Assembly: GCF_029855045.1 (NCBI RefSeq)
Contig: NZ_CP123228.1
Span: 5,022,001-5,086,000, forward strand
DNA length: 64,000 nucleotides
Direction of reading: 5' to 3'
DNA from: Piscinibacter sp. XHJ-5
GTDB lineage: Bacteria; Pseudomonadota; Gammaproteobacteria; Burkholderiales; Burkholderiaceae_C
Shown here: one piece after another, positions 16,986 to 26,083 of the stretch
Position numbering within the stretch: the stretch's first letter is position 1
How the letters are laid out: each line of letters opens with the position of its first letter
Translations under genes and position numbers: made by a program
The notes under the pieces: generated by a model
Database searches by the model: none
What the model saw: the letters and a program-made list of their open reading frames with translations, nothing else
What the model was told of the DNA's origin: nothing

Positions 16986-18515
16986 CTAGGCGCCTGCGGC
17001 AATCACGCCAGTACGCTCGCCGCCACGATCAAGCAGCGGCGGTGCCGACACCAGCGAAGTCAGCGCGGGTTCAACGGGCCTCAGTGCCTCGAGCACCGGT
17101 AGCGGCCGGCGCAAGGTGTCGGATCCCGCGAACGCGTGTTCCAGGGCCGCCGCCACGCCCAGCAGTCGATGGTCCTCACGAAATCGCCCGACGATCTGCA
17201 GTCCGAACGGCATTCCGGCGTGATCCACTCCGCAAGGCAGGCTGAGAGCGGGCAGCGTGGCCAGTGTGACGACATAGGTCAGCGCAAGCCACCGGTAGTA
17301 GTTGGCCTGAGGCTTGCCATCCACGTTGTCCGCGTGCAGCACCGTCCAGGGAAAAGGCGTGACGGGCGTGGTGGGCGCCAGGATCACGTCACAGCCGGCC
17401 ATGGCGGCGTGGAAGCGGCTGAGGATGCGGGTCTGCTCGGCCTGCGCCCAGGCGCTGTCGATGAGGCTCATCGCGGCGCCGATCTCGTAGTTGGCGCGTG
17501 TGTTGGGTCCCAGGCTCTCGGGGTCGCGCACATAGGCGTCGCGGGTTGCTGCCACGAAGGCTTCGGCGCGCAACACATCAAAGCACCGGTGCACGTCGCC
17601 AAGATCGAACCGCACCTCTTCGCAGCTGCGGAACAGGTGCCGCATCGCGACGAGCTTGCGGCGGAAGGCCTGCCGGATGGCGGGGTCGACATCGCAGGCG
17701 CCGAAGTCCTCGGTCCATCCCACACGCAGCTCGCCGAGGTCCACCGCGCGAGGGTGCAGGAAGCTTCCCGGGTCCAACGGATAGCTGAGCGGGTCGCCTA
17801 CGTCGGCGCCCGCCGACGCGGCCAGCTGCAGGCAACTGTCTGCCACGGTGCGGCCCATGGGGCCGACCACCGAGATCGGGGTCCAGCCCAGCGGTTTGCG
17901 CGAGCTGGGCACGATCCCGGGCGACGGCCGGAAGCCGACCACGCCGCACAGCGCCGCAGGAATGCGCAGCGACCCGCCGGTGTCGGAGCCCGTGCAGAGG
18001 GGAAGCATGTTGCACGCCAATGCCGCCGCCGACCCTCCGGAGGATCCGCCGGCGTTGAGCCGCGGGTCGAAGGGATTGCCGGTGGCGCCCCAGACGGCGT
18101 TGCGCGTGTTCGCGCCCGCGCCGAGTTCGGGGACGTTCGTCTTGCCGACGACGATCGCGCCGGCCTGGCGCAGGCGCGCGACCAGCACGTTGTCGGCCGC
18201 CGGCACATGGCCTCTATACATCGGCGAGCCGAGGGTCGTCAGCAGGCCCTCGGTGGCCTCCAGGTCCTTGACCCCAAGGGGCAACCCATGCAGCAGACCC
18301 AGCGGACGGCCATCGAGCACCGCGCGCTCGGCCGCCCTGGCCTCCGTGCGCGCACGCTCGAAGCAGGTGGCGGTGATCGCGTTGACGAAGGGGTTCAGCG
18401 CCTCGATCCGCGCGATGCAGGCTTCGAGCAATTCAACCGGCGAGAGCTGCCGGTCCCCGATCAGGCGCCGCAGTTCGACCGCGGACAGTGCAAGCAGGCC
18501 TGCGTCGGCGACCAT
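16986..18515 (-). CDS. Amidase signature family hydrolase
   Basis: A 509-residue amidase. The Ser-cisSer-Lys triad region is visible: Lys in LGVKDLEATEG, and the signature block GGSSGGSAAALACNMLPLCT with GSDTGGSLRIPAALCGVVGF. The family includes Glu-tRNA amidotransferase GatA-like and aryl-acylamidases; no GatB/C is nearby, so it is likely a catabolic amide hydrolase. The ATG follows the stop of the Bug gene (TGAGCATG), pointing to translational coupling. Its 3' end abuts the orphan cassette cluster. Confidence 0.9.
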   Translation of the reverse strand: MVADAGLLALSAVELRRLIGDRQLSPVELLEACIARIEALNPFVNAITATCFERARTEARAAERAVLDGRPLGLLHGLPLGVKDLEATEGLLTTLGSPMYRGHVPAADNVLVARLRQAGAIVVGKTNVPELGAGANTRNAVWGATGNPFDPRLNAGGSSGGSAAALACNMLPLCTGSDTGGSLRIPAALCGVVGFRPSPGIVPSSRKPLGWTPISVVGPMGRTVADSCLQLAASAGADVGDPLSYPLDPGSFLHPRAVDLGELRVGWTEDFGACDVDPAIRQAFRRKLVAMRHLFRSCEEVRFDLGDVHRCFDVLRAEAFVAATRDAYVRDPESLGPNTRANYEIGAAMSLIDSAWAQAEQTRILSRFHAAMAGCDVILAPTTPVTPFPWTVLHADNVDGKPQANYYRWLALTYVVTLATLPALSLPCGVDHAGMPFGLQIVGRFREDHRLLGVAAALEHAFAGSDTLRRPLPVLEALRPVEPALTSLVSAPPLLDRGGERTGVIAAGA

Positions 18516-18517
18516 GC

Positions 18518-19501
18518 TCAGTCGGCCCGGATGTTGGCGCGTTCTGCGATCGCGCGCATGCGCGGCAGCTCGTCCTCGATGCGCGCTGCGACTGCCGCGG
18601 CCGGTTCGTAGGCCACTTCGAGACCGTTCTCGACGAGCTTGTCGCGAACGCCCTTGTCGTTCATCGCCTCCGCGAGCGCCTGCTGCAGCTTGGTCCTGAC
18701 ATCCGCTGGCAGGCCCCGCGGCGCCGCAATGGCGAGCCAGGACTCGGACGCAAAGCCGGCCAGGCCGCTTTCCGCCACCGTCGGCACGTCGGGAAGCTGC
18801 GTCGCGCGTTTCGCACCGGTGACAGCGATGGCCTTGAGCTTGCCCGACTTCAGGTGCGGCAGCGCCGCCGTGACGGTGTCGATCGTGAAGGGGATCTGGC
18901 CGCCCAGCAGGTCGGTCATCGCGGGCGCGCTGCCCTTGTAGGCAATGTGCTGGAGCTTCACGCCCGCGGCGCTCCACAGCAATTCGCCCGTGAAGTGTGC
19001 CGTGGTGCCGTTGCCGAACGATCCGTAGACGTACTTGCCTGGTTCGCGCTGCACGGCCGCGATCAGCTGCTTCAGGTCCTTGATGGGGACGGCGGAGTTC
19101 GCCAGCACGATGAGGGGGACACGCGAAACCAGGCCGATCGGCTCGAAGCTCTTGACGGGGTCGTAAGGCAGCTTGGGGTGGATCGCCGGATTGACAGTGA
19201 AGGTGGATCCCGAACTTGCAAGCAGCGTGTACCCGTCCGCCGGCGCCTTGGCGACGAACGATGCGCCGATGACGGTGCCGGCGCCGGGGCGGTTCTCGAT
19301 CACCACCGGCTGCCCGAGGCGCTCACCCAGCTTTGTGCCGACGAGCCGGCCGACGATGTCGGTGGCGCCGCCGGGCGGGAAGGGGATGACCAACTGGATG
19401 GGCCTGGACGGATACCCCTGCGCCTGCGCGCCTGCCCACGGGGCCAGCGAGGCAAGCACCAGGGCGAGGAAGAAACGGTACGTGCGGTTCGGTTTCGTCA
19501 T
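18518..19501 (-). CDS. Bug-family (TTT) periplasmic solute-binding protein
   Basis: A 327-residue receptor with signal peptide MTKPNRTYRFFLALVLASLA cleaved near AQAQG. The family motifs are YPSRPIQLVIPFPPGGATD and IENRPGAGTVIGASFVAKAP. It sits between acdS and the amidase in one minus-strand operon, so it may present an amide or amino-acid derivative for uptake. A longer in-frame extension upstream has no signal peptide and is rejected. Confidence 0.9.
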   Translation of the reverse strand: MTKPNRTYRFFLALVLASLAPWAGAQAQGYPSRPIQLVIPFPPGGATDIVGRLVGTKLGERLGQPVVIENRPGAGTVIGASFVAKAPADGYTLLASSGSTFTVNPAIHPKLPYDPVKSFEPIGLVSRVPLIVLANSAVPIKDLKQLIAAVQREPGKYVYGSFGNGTTAHFTGELLWSAAGVKLQHIAYKGSAPAMTDLLGGQIPFTIDTVTAALPHLKSGKLKAIAVTGAKRATQLPDVPTVAESGLAGFASESWLAIAAPRGLPADVRTKLQQALAEAMNDKGVRDKLVENGLEVAYEPAAAVAARIEDELPRMRAIAERANIRAD

Positions 19502-19526
19502 GGTGCCTGCTCGTTTGCGAGGGTGC

Positions 19527-20543
19527 TTACCCGTTGCGGAAGATGAAGCTGTAGGCGTTGAGCGCCGGCACACCGCCCAGGTGCGCGTACAGCACGCGCG
19601 ATCCTTCGGGGAATTCACCCCTTCGCACCATGTCGATCATCCCGTGCGCGGACTTGCCCTCGTACACCGGGTCGGTCAGCATCGCCTCCTGGCGCGCGCA
19701 CAGGCGGATCGCCTCCAGCGTGCCTTCATTCGGAAGGCCGTACTCGGGGCCGGCGTAGCGCTCGTCGAGCACGATGTCCTTGTCGGTGATGGGCCGGCCC
19801 AGGTCCACGAGCTCAGCGGTGTGCCTGGCAATGCGCAGGATCTGTGCGCGCGTCTGCGCCGGCTTGGCCGACGCGTCGATGCCGATCACGCGGTCGGCCC
19901 GGCCGTCGGCAGCGAAGCCCACCACCATGCCCGCCTGTGTGCTGCCCGTCACCGAGCAGACGACGATGTAGTCGAACTTGAACCCGATCTCGGCTTCCTG
20001 CTGCCGCACTTCCTCCGCGAAGCCGACGAAGCCCAGGCCGCCCAGCGGATGCTCCGAGCAGCCCGCCGGAATGGGGAAGGGCTTGCCGCCCGCACGGCGA
20101 ACATCTTCCATCGCCTGCTCCCAGCTGGGCCGGATGCCGATGTCGAAGCCGGCGGCATCGAGCCGCACGTCGGCGCCCATGATGCGCGACATCTCGATGT
20201 TGCCCACGCGGTCGTACACCGCGTCGGAGTAGTTGACCCAGTTCTCCTGCACCAGTACGCACTTCATGCCGAGGTGCGCAGCGACTGCAGCGACCTGGCG
20301 CGTCTGGTTGGACTGGATGCCGCCGATGGAGACCAGCGTGTCGTAGCCGCCCTCCAGCGCCTCCGGGATCAGGTACTCCAGCTTGCGCGTCTTGTTGCCG
20401 CCAAAGGCCAGTGGGCTGTTGCAGTCCTCGCGCTTGGCATACAGCTCGACCTTGCCGCCGAGGTGAGCGCTGAGCCGCTTCAGGTGCTGGATGGGCGTCG
20501 GCCCGAACGTGAGGGGGTGGCGGGGATGCTTGGCAAGGTTCAT
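19527..20543 (-). CDS. acdS: 1-aminocyclopropane-1-carboxylate (ACC) deaminase
   Basis: A 338-residue PLP enzyme converting the plant ethylene precursor ACC to 2-oxobutyrate and ammonia. With the start at MNLAKHP the PLP lysine is Lys51 in [11 protein letters not shown]. The residues that separate true ACC deaminases from D-cysteine desulfhydrase are present: the Tyr-Glu pair in DPVYEGKS and Leu in HLGGVPAL. Very strong overall resemblance to known AcdS from Variovorax, Burkholderia and Pseudomonas. It is divergent from an Lrp-type gene, the usual acdS regulator, and heads an operon with a Bug protein and an amidase. Suggests plant association. Confidence 0.95.
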   Translation of the reverse strand: MNLAKHPRHPLTFGPTPIQHLKRLSAHLGGKVELYAKREDCNSPLAFGGNKTRKLEYLIPEALEGGYDTLVSIGGIQSNQTRQVAAVAAHLGMKCVLVQENWVNYSDAVYDRVGNIEMSRIMGADVRLDAAGFDIGIRPSWEQAMEDVRRAGGKPFPIPAGCSEHPLGGLGFVGFAEEVRQQEAEIGFKFDYIVVCSVTGSTQAGMVVGFAADGRADRVIGIDASAKPAQTRAQILRIARHTAELVDLGRPITDKDIVLDERYAGPEYGLPNEGTLEAIRLCARQEAMLTDPVYEGKSAHGMIDMVRRGEFPEGSRVLYAHLGGVPALNAYSFIFRNG

Positions 20544-20578
20544 GTCGGTCATGCGTTGGAAGACATGGCACTGATGCT

Positions 20579-20618
20579 ATTGCGGTGACGACGCAATGAG
20601 GTTGCAAAATGGATGCAA
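20579..20618. promoter_or_regulatory. Two phased Lrp-type boxes between acdS and its regulator
   Basis: ATTGCG-N7-CGCAAT (20579-20597) and GTTGCA-N7-TGCAAT (20601-20619) are inverted repeats with identical arm length and spacer. Their centres are 22 bp apart, two helical turns. A further TTGCGCAA palindrome is at 20665-20672 just before the lrp-type start. The layout fits cooperative binding of an Lrp/AsnC octamer. Confidence 0.7.
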
Positions 20619-20677
20619 TCCACCGGCTGGAACCGAATCGACATGCTCCAGAAGACCACCACGATTGCGCAAACTCC

Positions 20678-21190
20678 ATGAATCGCAGGATAAAAGTGCG
20701 TCCACCGAAGGAGGCTGCCATCTCGCTGCCGGACCTGGACCGCATCGACCGCGCCATCCTGCGTTTCCTGCAGCGTGATGCGTCCGTCTCCAACGTGGCC
20801 CTGGCGCAGAAGGTGCATCTCAGCCCGGCGGCCTGCCTGCGCCGGGTCGAGCGGCTCAAGGGCATGGGCCTCGTGCGGCGCGTGGTCGCGCTGCTGGACC
20901 CGGTGCCGCTGGGCCTGGGCATGCTGGTCGTCATCGGCGTGGTGCTGGACCGGTCCACGCCGGAGTCCTTCGCCAACTTCGAAAAGGCCGTGCAAAAGGT
21001 GCCGGGCTGCCTGGACTGCGTGGTGGTGACGGGCGAGTTCGATTACTTCGTCACGGTCCGCACGAAGGACAACGAATCGTTCAACCGTTTGCACGCGGCG
21101 GAATTGCTCTATCTGCCGGGGGTCAGGCAGATCCGCACCTTCGTGGTCCTGAAGCAGGTGATGTCGACCACCGAGCTGCCGATCGCGTAG
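20678..21190 (+). CDS. acdR: Lrp/AsnC-family regulator of ACC deaminase
   Basis: A 170-residue regulator from MNRRIKVRPPKEAAIS. The helix-turn-helix covers LDRIDRAILRFLQRDASVSNVALAQKVHLSPAACLRRVERL (residues 20-60). The C-terminal RAM/AsnC ligand domain includes GEFDYFVTVRTKDNESFNRL. Divergent orientation from acdS over an intergenic region with Lrp boxes is the standard acdR-acdS arrangement. An upstream in-frame ATG at 20609 would place the operator inside the gene and is less likely. Confidence 0.88.
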   Translation: MNRRIKVRPPKEAAISLPDLDRIDRAILRFLQRDASVSNVALAQKVHLSPAACLRRVERLKGMGLVRRVVALLDPVPLGLGMLVVIGVVLDRSTPESFANFEKAVQKVPGCLDCVVVTGEFDYFVTVRTKDNESFNRLHAAELLYLPGVRQIRTFVVLKQVMSTTELPIA

Positions 21191-21221
21191 GAACGAGCCC
21201 GCGCCGGCTTCCAGGCATCGC

Positions 21222-21373
21222 CTGCTGTATGCCTATGGGACGGCGTACTACGCCCTCGTGGAGCGCGCCCAGCTGCGTCGCGGCGAATCGCTGTTCGTGA
21301 CCGGGGCCGGGGCGGCGTGGGACTGGCCGCGGTGGACCTCGACCAGCATCTCGGCGCGCGCGTGATGCGGTGA
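21222..21373 (+). pseudogene. Fragment of a quinone oxidoreductase (MDR family)
   Basis: Reads YGTAYYALVERAQLRRGESL and FVTGAGA, the segment leading to the nucleotide-binding fold of zeta-crystallin-like NADPH:quinone reductases. After a frameshift near 21314 it continues GGVGLAAVDLDQHLGARV and stops at 21371. Both ends of the gene are missing. It fills most of the 340-bp gap between acdR and a lysR gene; the remainder (21374-21529) has no visible gene. Confidence 0.68.
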
Positions 21374-21529
21374 GGGGCGCGTGTCGACGATCGTCATTCC
21401 GAGCCGCTGCTGTGGGCCGCCGCGGTCGGGGAATGGCGAGATGCATGCACGTGCCGTGCACCCGGTCGTGGTTCCGAAGGCGTCGAGGGCGGCGCAAAAT
21501 GACGGCTCCCATGTTCAGCCCGTGCCCCG

Positions 21530-22495
21530 ATGCAAGCTGCCAAGGCGTCTGATTTCAAGATCGACATCGCTGCCGACCTCCACAAGTGGCGCGCCTTCGT
21601 GGCCATCGGGGAACTTGGCAGCCTGACTCGCGCCGCCCTCTTTCTGGACAGCAACCAGTCGCTCCTGAGCCGGCAGCTGAACGCACTCGAGCGCGAGTGC
21701 GGTGCGAGGTTGTTCAACCGGACCGGCCGCGGCGTCGAACTGTCGGAAACCGGCACGCGCCTGTTTCCACAGGTGAAGGCCCTCCTGGCCGACGCAGAAC
21801 GACTCGAAAGTGAAATCCGCGGCGAGGCACGCGAGCCCAGCGGACGGGTCACGCTCGGTCTGCTGCCGTCCATTTCCTTGCCGTTGGTCGGACGGCTGTA
21901 CGTCGAGACAAGCAAGCGCTATCCGGCCGTCAGCCTCAAGGTGCTCGAGGGGTCGAGCGGCCAGGTCGAGGAGTGGCTTGCGGATGCGCGGGTGGACATC
22001 GCGATCCTGTATCGGTACGGCCCGTTGCCCGAGATGGAGCAGTCGCTGGCGGTCGTCGACAGCTACCTCATCGGTCCACCCGGCGACAAGCCCACGGCCG
22101 TCGCCGAGGTCGCCTTCGACAGGCTCAACGAGTTGCCGTTCATCCTGCCGAGCGCTCCGAACGGCTTGCGTACCGCGCTCGATGCGATCGCACGGCAACG
22201 TCGCATCACCCTCGCGCCGGTGATCGAGGCCGACTCGCTGCCCCTGCAGAAGGGGCTCGTCGCGACGGAGCGGCTCTACACCGTGCTCCCGATTCACGCC
22301 GTCTGGAGCGAGGTGGCGGACAAGCGCCTGCAAGCCGCAAGGATCTTCGACCCTCCGTTCCAACGGACGATCTCGATGGCGACGTCCAAGTCCAAGGGAC
22401 CTGCACGCGCCGTCTCTGCTGTCGGAGCGCTGATCGTCGAGATCGTCGAGGACATGGCTGGCGCCGGGATGTGGCGACCTTCCGACGCGCCCTGA
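21530..22495 (+). CDS. LysR-family transcriptional regulator
   Basis: A 321-residue regulator. The helix-turn-helix is in LHKWRAFVAIGELGSLTRAALFLDSNQSLLSRQLNALERECGARLF, with a somewhat long N-terminal lead (about 16 residues). The effector domain follows, resembling Nac/Cbl-like LysR proteins (LGLLPSISLPLVGRLYV). It lies 87 bp upstream of, and in the same direction as, the decarboxylase/amidohydrolase pair and may regulate it. Confidence 0.87.
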   Translation: MQAAKASDFKIDIAADLHKWRAFVAIGELGSLTRAALFLDSNQSLLSRQLNALERECGARLFNRTGRGVELSETGTRLFPQVKALLADAERLESEIRGEAREPSGRVTLGLLPSISLPLVGRLYVETSKRYPAVSLKVLEGSSGQVEEWLADARVDIAILYRYGPLPEMEQSLAVVDSYLIGPPGDKPTAVAEVAFDRLNELPFILPSAPNGLRTALDAIARQRRITLAPVIEADSLPLQKGLVATERLYTVLPIHAVWSEVADKRLQAARIFDPPFQRTISMATSKSKGPARAVSAVGALIVEIVEDMAGAGMWRPSDAP

Positions 22496-22582
22496 CTCGA
22501 TTCTGCATAGCAGGGATGCGTTCGGCGCCGTAGGCTCTCGCCCCCTTCGCCGCTAAGCTGGGCTCTCACACAGGAGACCTCG

Positions 22583-23152
22583 ATGGCGCGCATCACCCTT
22601 CCATCGCCCGACAGCATGACCCCGGACCAGCGCCGGGTGTACGACAAGATCGTGTCCGGTCGCCGCGGCAGGATCCAGGGTCCGCTGCGGGCGGTGTTGC
22701 ACAACGCCGAACTGGCCGACCGCTGGCAGGCACTCGGCGAACTGCTGCGCTACAACACCTCGCTGACGCCGCGCCAGTCCGAGCTCGCCATCCTCGTCAC
22801 CGGCCGCGCCTGTCGCGCGCCATTCGAGTGGTACGCGCATCGGCTGGAGGCCGAGAAGGTGGGCATCGAGCCGCAGGTCATCGAGGCGCTCCTCGCCGAG
22901 ACGTGGCCCGAGGGACTGTCCGAGGACGACGCCGCGATCGTGCGATACGCCGCCGAGCTCAACCGCGTCAAGTCCGTGTCCGATGCGACGTACGCCGATG
23001 CGCTGGCGCGCTTCGGCGAGCGCACCGTCGTCGAGCTCACCGCGCTCGTCGGCTACTACACGATGGTGGCGATGACGCTGAACGCGCACGAGATTCCGCT
23101 GCCCGAAGGCGTCGAGCCGGCGTTCCCGCTGCCGCAGAGGACCATGTCATGA
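22583..23152 (+). CDS. Carboxymuconolactone decarboxylase family protein
   Basis: A 189-residue all-helical CMD/AhpD-fold protein. The conserved region is LAILVTGRACRAPFEWYAHR, with Cys and His but no CxxC, so an AhpD-type disulphide reductase is unlikely. ACAGGAGA precedes the ATG. Its stop overlaps the start of the amidohydrolase (ATGA at 23149-23152), so the two are coupled. This pairing with a LigI-like hydrolase suggests steps in aromatic lactone breakdown; the substrate is inferred only. Confidence 0.85.
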   Translation: MARITLPSPDSMTPDQRRVYDKIVSGRRGRIQGPLRAVLHNAELADRWQALGELLRYNTSLTPRQSELAILVTGRACRAPFEWYAHRLEAEKVGIEPQVIEALLAETWPEGLSEDDAAIVRYAAELNRVKSVSDATYADALARFGERTVVELTALVGYYTMVAMTLNAHEIPLPEGVEPAFPLPQRTMS

Positions 23153-23955
23153 CCGAGGGCTGGGACTGCCACGCGCACTTGTTCGGTCCATACGATCGAT
23201 TCCCGCTGGCCGCCGACCGCAGCTACACGCCGCCGGAAGCATCGCTGTCGCAGTATCTCGATCTGTTGTCCCGCCTCGGCCTGTCGAACGGCGTGCTGGT
23301 GCACCCGAGCGCCTACGGCGATGACCACAGCTTGCTGTTGCATGCGCTGTCCACGCACGAGAAGCTGCGTGGCGTGATGGTGCTCCGCCCGGGAGCTTTG
23401 CCCACCCTGAACGGCTTGCACGACCACGGCGTGCGCGCCGCGCGTTTCAGCCACCGCAGCGGCGCCGGGTCCAACTTCGCCGGGAGCGCCTCGTTCGACG
23501 ACCTGCTGGCCTTGGCGCCAAGGCTGGCCGACGCCGGCCTGCATGCCGAGCTGTGGACCGATTGCAAGGCCTTGCCGGACATCGCACCGCGCTTGCGCGA
23601 GCTGCCCGTTCGGGTGGTGATCGATCACATGGGTGGATTCGACGCTGCGGCCGGCATCGATGACCCCGGCTTTCGCTGCCTGCTCTCGCTGCTGGAAGAC
23701 GGCTGCGCATGGGTCAAGCTCTGTGCGTACCGCAATCTGCTCGGCGTGCCCGACTTCGAGTGCGGGCGCCCGTTCCACGAGGCCATGGTCGGCGCCAACC
23801 CGAACAGCCTCGTCTGGGGCAGCGACTGGCCTCATCTGCGCGTCAACCCGGCGCCCGACGCGGCGCAGTTGCTCGAGGTCTTCAAGCGCTGGACCGCAGA
23901 CGACGCGCTGGTGGCGCAGATCCTGGTGGCCAATCCGGCCGCGCTGTACGGCTGA
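23149..23955 (+). CDS. Amidohydrolase-2 family (LigI-like) hydrolase
   Basis: A 268-residue TIM-barrel hydrolase. The metal-ligand HxH motif is in WDCHAHLFGP, a His in VIDHMGGF and the late Asp in WGSDWPHLRVN. The family includes 2-pyrone-4,6-dicarboxylate lactonase (LigI) and related lactonases and decarboxylases. The start overlaps the CMD stop by ATGA. It is the last gene of the LysR/CMD/hydrolase group. Confidence 0.87.
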   Translation: MTEGWDCHAHLFGPYDRFPLAADRSYTPPEASLSQYLDLLSRLGLSNGVLVHPSAYGDDHSLLLHALSTHEKLRGVMVLRPGALPTLNGLHDHGVRAARFSHRSGAGSNFAGSASFDDLLALAPRLADAGLHAELWTDCKALPDIAPRLRELPVRVVIDHMGGFDAAAGIDDPGFRCLLSLLEDGCAWVKLCAYRNLLGVPDFECGRPFHEAMVGANPNSLVWGSDWPHLRVNPAPDAAQLLEVFKRWTADDALVAQILVANPAALYG

Positions 23956-24020
23956 GGTGCTGCAGCACCATGGTGCCTGCACCAATGACGACCACGGCCT
24001 TGTCGATGGGGAGTGCGCCG

Positions 24021-24629
24021 TCAGCCATCGATCGGCTCCGTGTTCCGGAAGGAGGGGCGCGCAAGCGTCTCGGCAAACCAGTCGGCGAGGCGAGGCGCGA
24101 TGCTGCGCCAGCCGAGGTCCGCGAAGCGGTAGTCCAGATAGCCCAGAGCACACCCGATCGTGATGTGGCCGATGGAGAGCGGCATTTCGGTGAGCGCCTG
24201 AGCCTCGTCGTCGAGCTGCTTCAGCGACGTGCGCATCTTGAGTTCGAAGGCATCGGTCAACGCCGGCAGCGGCATTTCACGCTCGCGTTCGTTGCGCCAC
24301 AGGATGGCCGCGTCGAGCATGCCGTCGCCGAACGCATGCCAGCGCAGCGCCTGCCACTTGTCGGTCCCCTGCTTCGGAAACAGCGAACCGTGGCCGAGGT
24401 CGTCCAGGTATTCGCAGATCACGGCCGAGTCGAACAGCACGAAGCCGTCATCGAGCACCAGGGTCGGGATCTTGGACAGCGGGTTGTCCTGCATCAAGCG
24501 CTCGTTGGGCTTGAGCATTGCCGCGACCGATCGCACGAGCTCCAGCCGATCGACCAGGTTCAGCTCATGGGCGCAGACCATCACCTTGCGGACATAGGGT
24601 GACTTGGGAGACCAGTGCAGCTTCATCAT
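24021..24629 (-). CDS. Glutathione S-transferase
   Basis: A 202-residue GST with an N-terminal thioredoxin fold (LHWSPKSPYVRKVMVCAHEL, with the catalytic-type Ser near residue 10; IPTLVLDDG cis-Pro; DSAVICEYLD) and a helical C-terminal domain. Its start overlaps the stop of the CoA-transferase gene (TGATG), so the pair is translationally coupled. It could handle glutathione conjugation or isomerisation in the same pathway. Confidence 0.9.
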   Translation of the reverse strand: MMKLHWSPKSPYVRKVMVCAHELNLVDRLELVRSVAAMLKPNERLMQDNPLSKIPTLVLDDGFVLFDSAVICEYLDDLGHGSLFPKQGTDKWQALRWHAFGDGMLDAAILWRNEREREMPLPALTDAFELKMRTSLKQLDDEAQALTEMPLSIGHITIGCALGYLDYRFADLGWRSIAPRLADWFAETLARPSFRNTEPIDG

Positions 24630-25858
24630 CAGATCGCTCCAGCCGCGCGCAATGCGGCAATGTCAGCGGCACCGTAGCCGAGCTCGCCGAGGATGTCGTC
24701 GCTGTGCTGCCCGAGCAGCGGCGGCGCGGCCTGGGTCTGCAGCTGCGCGTCGGCGAAGCGCATCGGGCTGCCCACCTGCGGCACGTCGACGCCGCTCGGA
24801 TGGGGCACGTGCTTCAGCATGCCGCGCGCCTTCACCTGCGGGTCCTTGAAGACATCCGCGACCGTGTTGATCGCACCGCACGGCACCCCCACCGCATCGA
24901 GCGCTGCGATCAGGCGCTCGCGCTCCCATTCGCCGAACACGTCGCGCAGCAGGCCCGACAGCTCGCCGATGTTGCGCACGCGCTGCGCGTTGGTGGCGAA
25001 GCGCTCGTCGGTCGCCCACTCCGGGCGGCCGAACACCTCGCACAGCTTCACGTACTGCCCGTCGTTGCCGACAACCAGGATCACGTCGCCATCGGCGCAC
25101 GCATAGACGTCCTGCGGCTGGATGTTGGGGTGGGCATTGCCGTTGCGCTTGGGCACCTTGCCTGAGACCAGGTAGTTCATCGCCTGGTTGGACAGCGTCG
25201 CGACCTGGACATCGAGCATGCCGATGTCGATGGCGTCGCCCTTGCCGGTCTCGTTGCGACGGGCCAGCGCCGCCAGCACCGAGACCGCGGTGTACATGCC
25301 GGTCATCAGGTCGACGATCGGAACGCCGACCTTCTGCGGTCCACCGCCGGGCTTGCCGTCCTTCTCGCCGGTCACGCTCATCAAGCCGCCCATCGCCTGG
25401 ATGAGGAAATCGTAGGCCGGCTGGTCGCGCCGCGGGCCGGTCTGGCCGAAGCCGGTGACCGAGCAGTAGATGAGCCGCGGGTTGATCTTTCGCAGCGAGG
25501 CCTCGTCGAGCCCGTATCGCTCCAGCGTGCCGGCCTTGTAGTTCTCCAGCACGATATCGGCCTTGAGCGCCAGCTCGCGCACGATGCGCTGCCCTTCGGG
25601 CTTGTCGAGGCTGACGGTGATCGAGCGCTTGCCGCGGTTGACGGCCAGGTAGTACCCGGCCTCCTTGGTGTCCTTGCCGTGCGCATCTTTCAGGAATGGA
25701 GGCCCCCAGGAGCGCGTGTCGTCGCCCGCGCCCGGACGCTCGACCTTGATCACTTCCGCACCCAGGTCGGCCAGGATCTGGCCGGCCCATGGCGCGGCCA
25801 GGATGCGGCTCAGGTCGAGCACCTTCACGTGGGAGAGCGGGCCGGCGTTGGGATTCAT
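24629..25858 (-). CDS. CaiB/BaiF family III CoA-transferase
   Basis: A 409-residue family III CoA-transferase. It begins LSHVKVLDLSRILAAPWAGQ, with GAEVIKVERPGAGDDTR and the LVNRGKRS-type block (LAVNRGKRSITVSL). The catalytic Asp is in VPIVDLMTGMYTA. It transfers CoA from an acyl-CoA donor to a carboxylic acid. It forms an operon with the downstream GST and is divergent from the Bug/enolase operon, so they may share a substrate class. Confidence 0.92.
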   Translation of the reverse strand: MNPNAGPLSHVKVLDLSRILAAPWAGQILADLGAEVIKVERPGAGDDTRSWGPPFLKDAHGKDTKEAGYYLAVNRGKRSITVSLDKPEGQRIVRELALKADIVLENYKAGTLERYGLDEASLRKINPRLIYCSVTGFGQTGPRRDQPAYDFLIQAMGGLMSVTGEKDGKPGGGPQKVGVPIVDLMTGMYTAVSVLAALARRNETGKGDAIDIGMLDVQVATLSNQAMNYLVSGKVPKRNGNAHPNIQPQDVYACADGDVILVVGNDGQYVKLCEVFGRPEWATDERFATNAQRVRNIGELSGLLRDVFGEWERERLIAALDAVGVPCGAINTVADVFKDPQVKARGMLKHVPHPSGVDVPQVGSPMRFADAQLQTQAAPPLLGQHSDDILGELGYGAADIAALRAAGAI

Positions 25859-26083
25859 CGGTAGACCTTTCGAAGCGATGCGTTTGCAGTCACTTTAGGC
25901 ACCGGGCCGCGCGCTGCCTACCGTCCCGACGACAAGGCTGGCATGCCGCACCGCGCATACCGCCTCCGCGCCATGCGGCGGGCTGCATAGCTGCGTTGCC
26001 GCCGGCGGCCTTGCTGCATGCCGCCCCGCCGACGAGACTCATCCCAGGCCCATGAACACCATCGACTCCAACCGGAGACACCC

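Noticed and set aside
19527..20543. D-cysteine desulfhydrase as the identity of the PLP enzyme
   Set aside because: The Glu and Leu signature residues and the overall sequence match true ACC deaminases.
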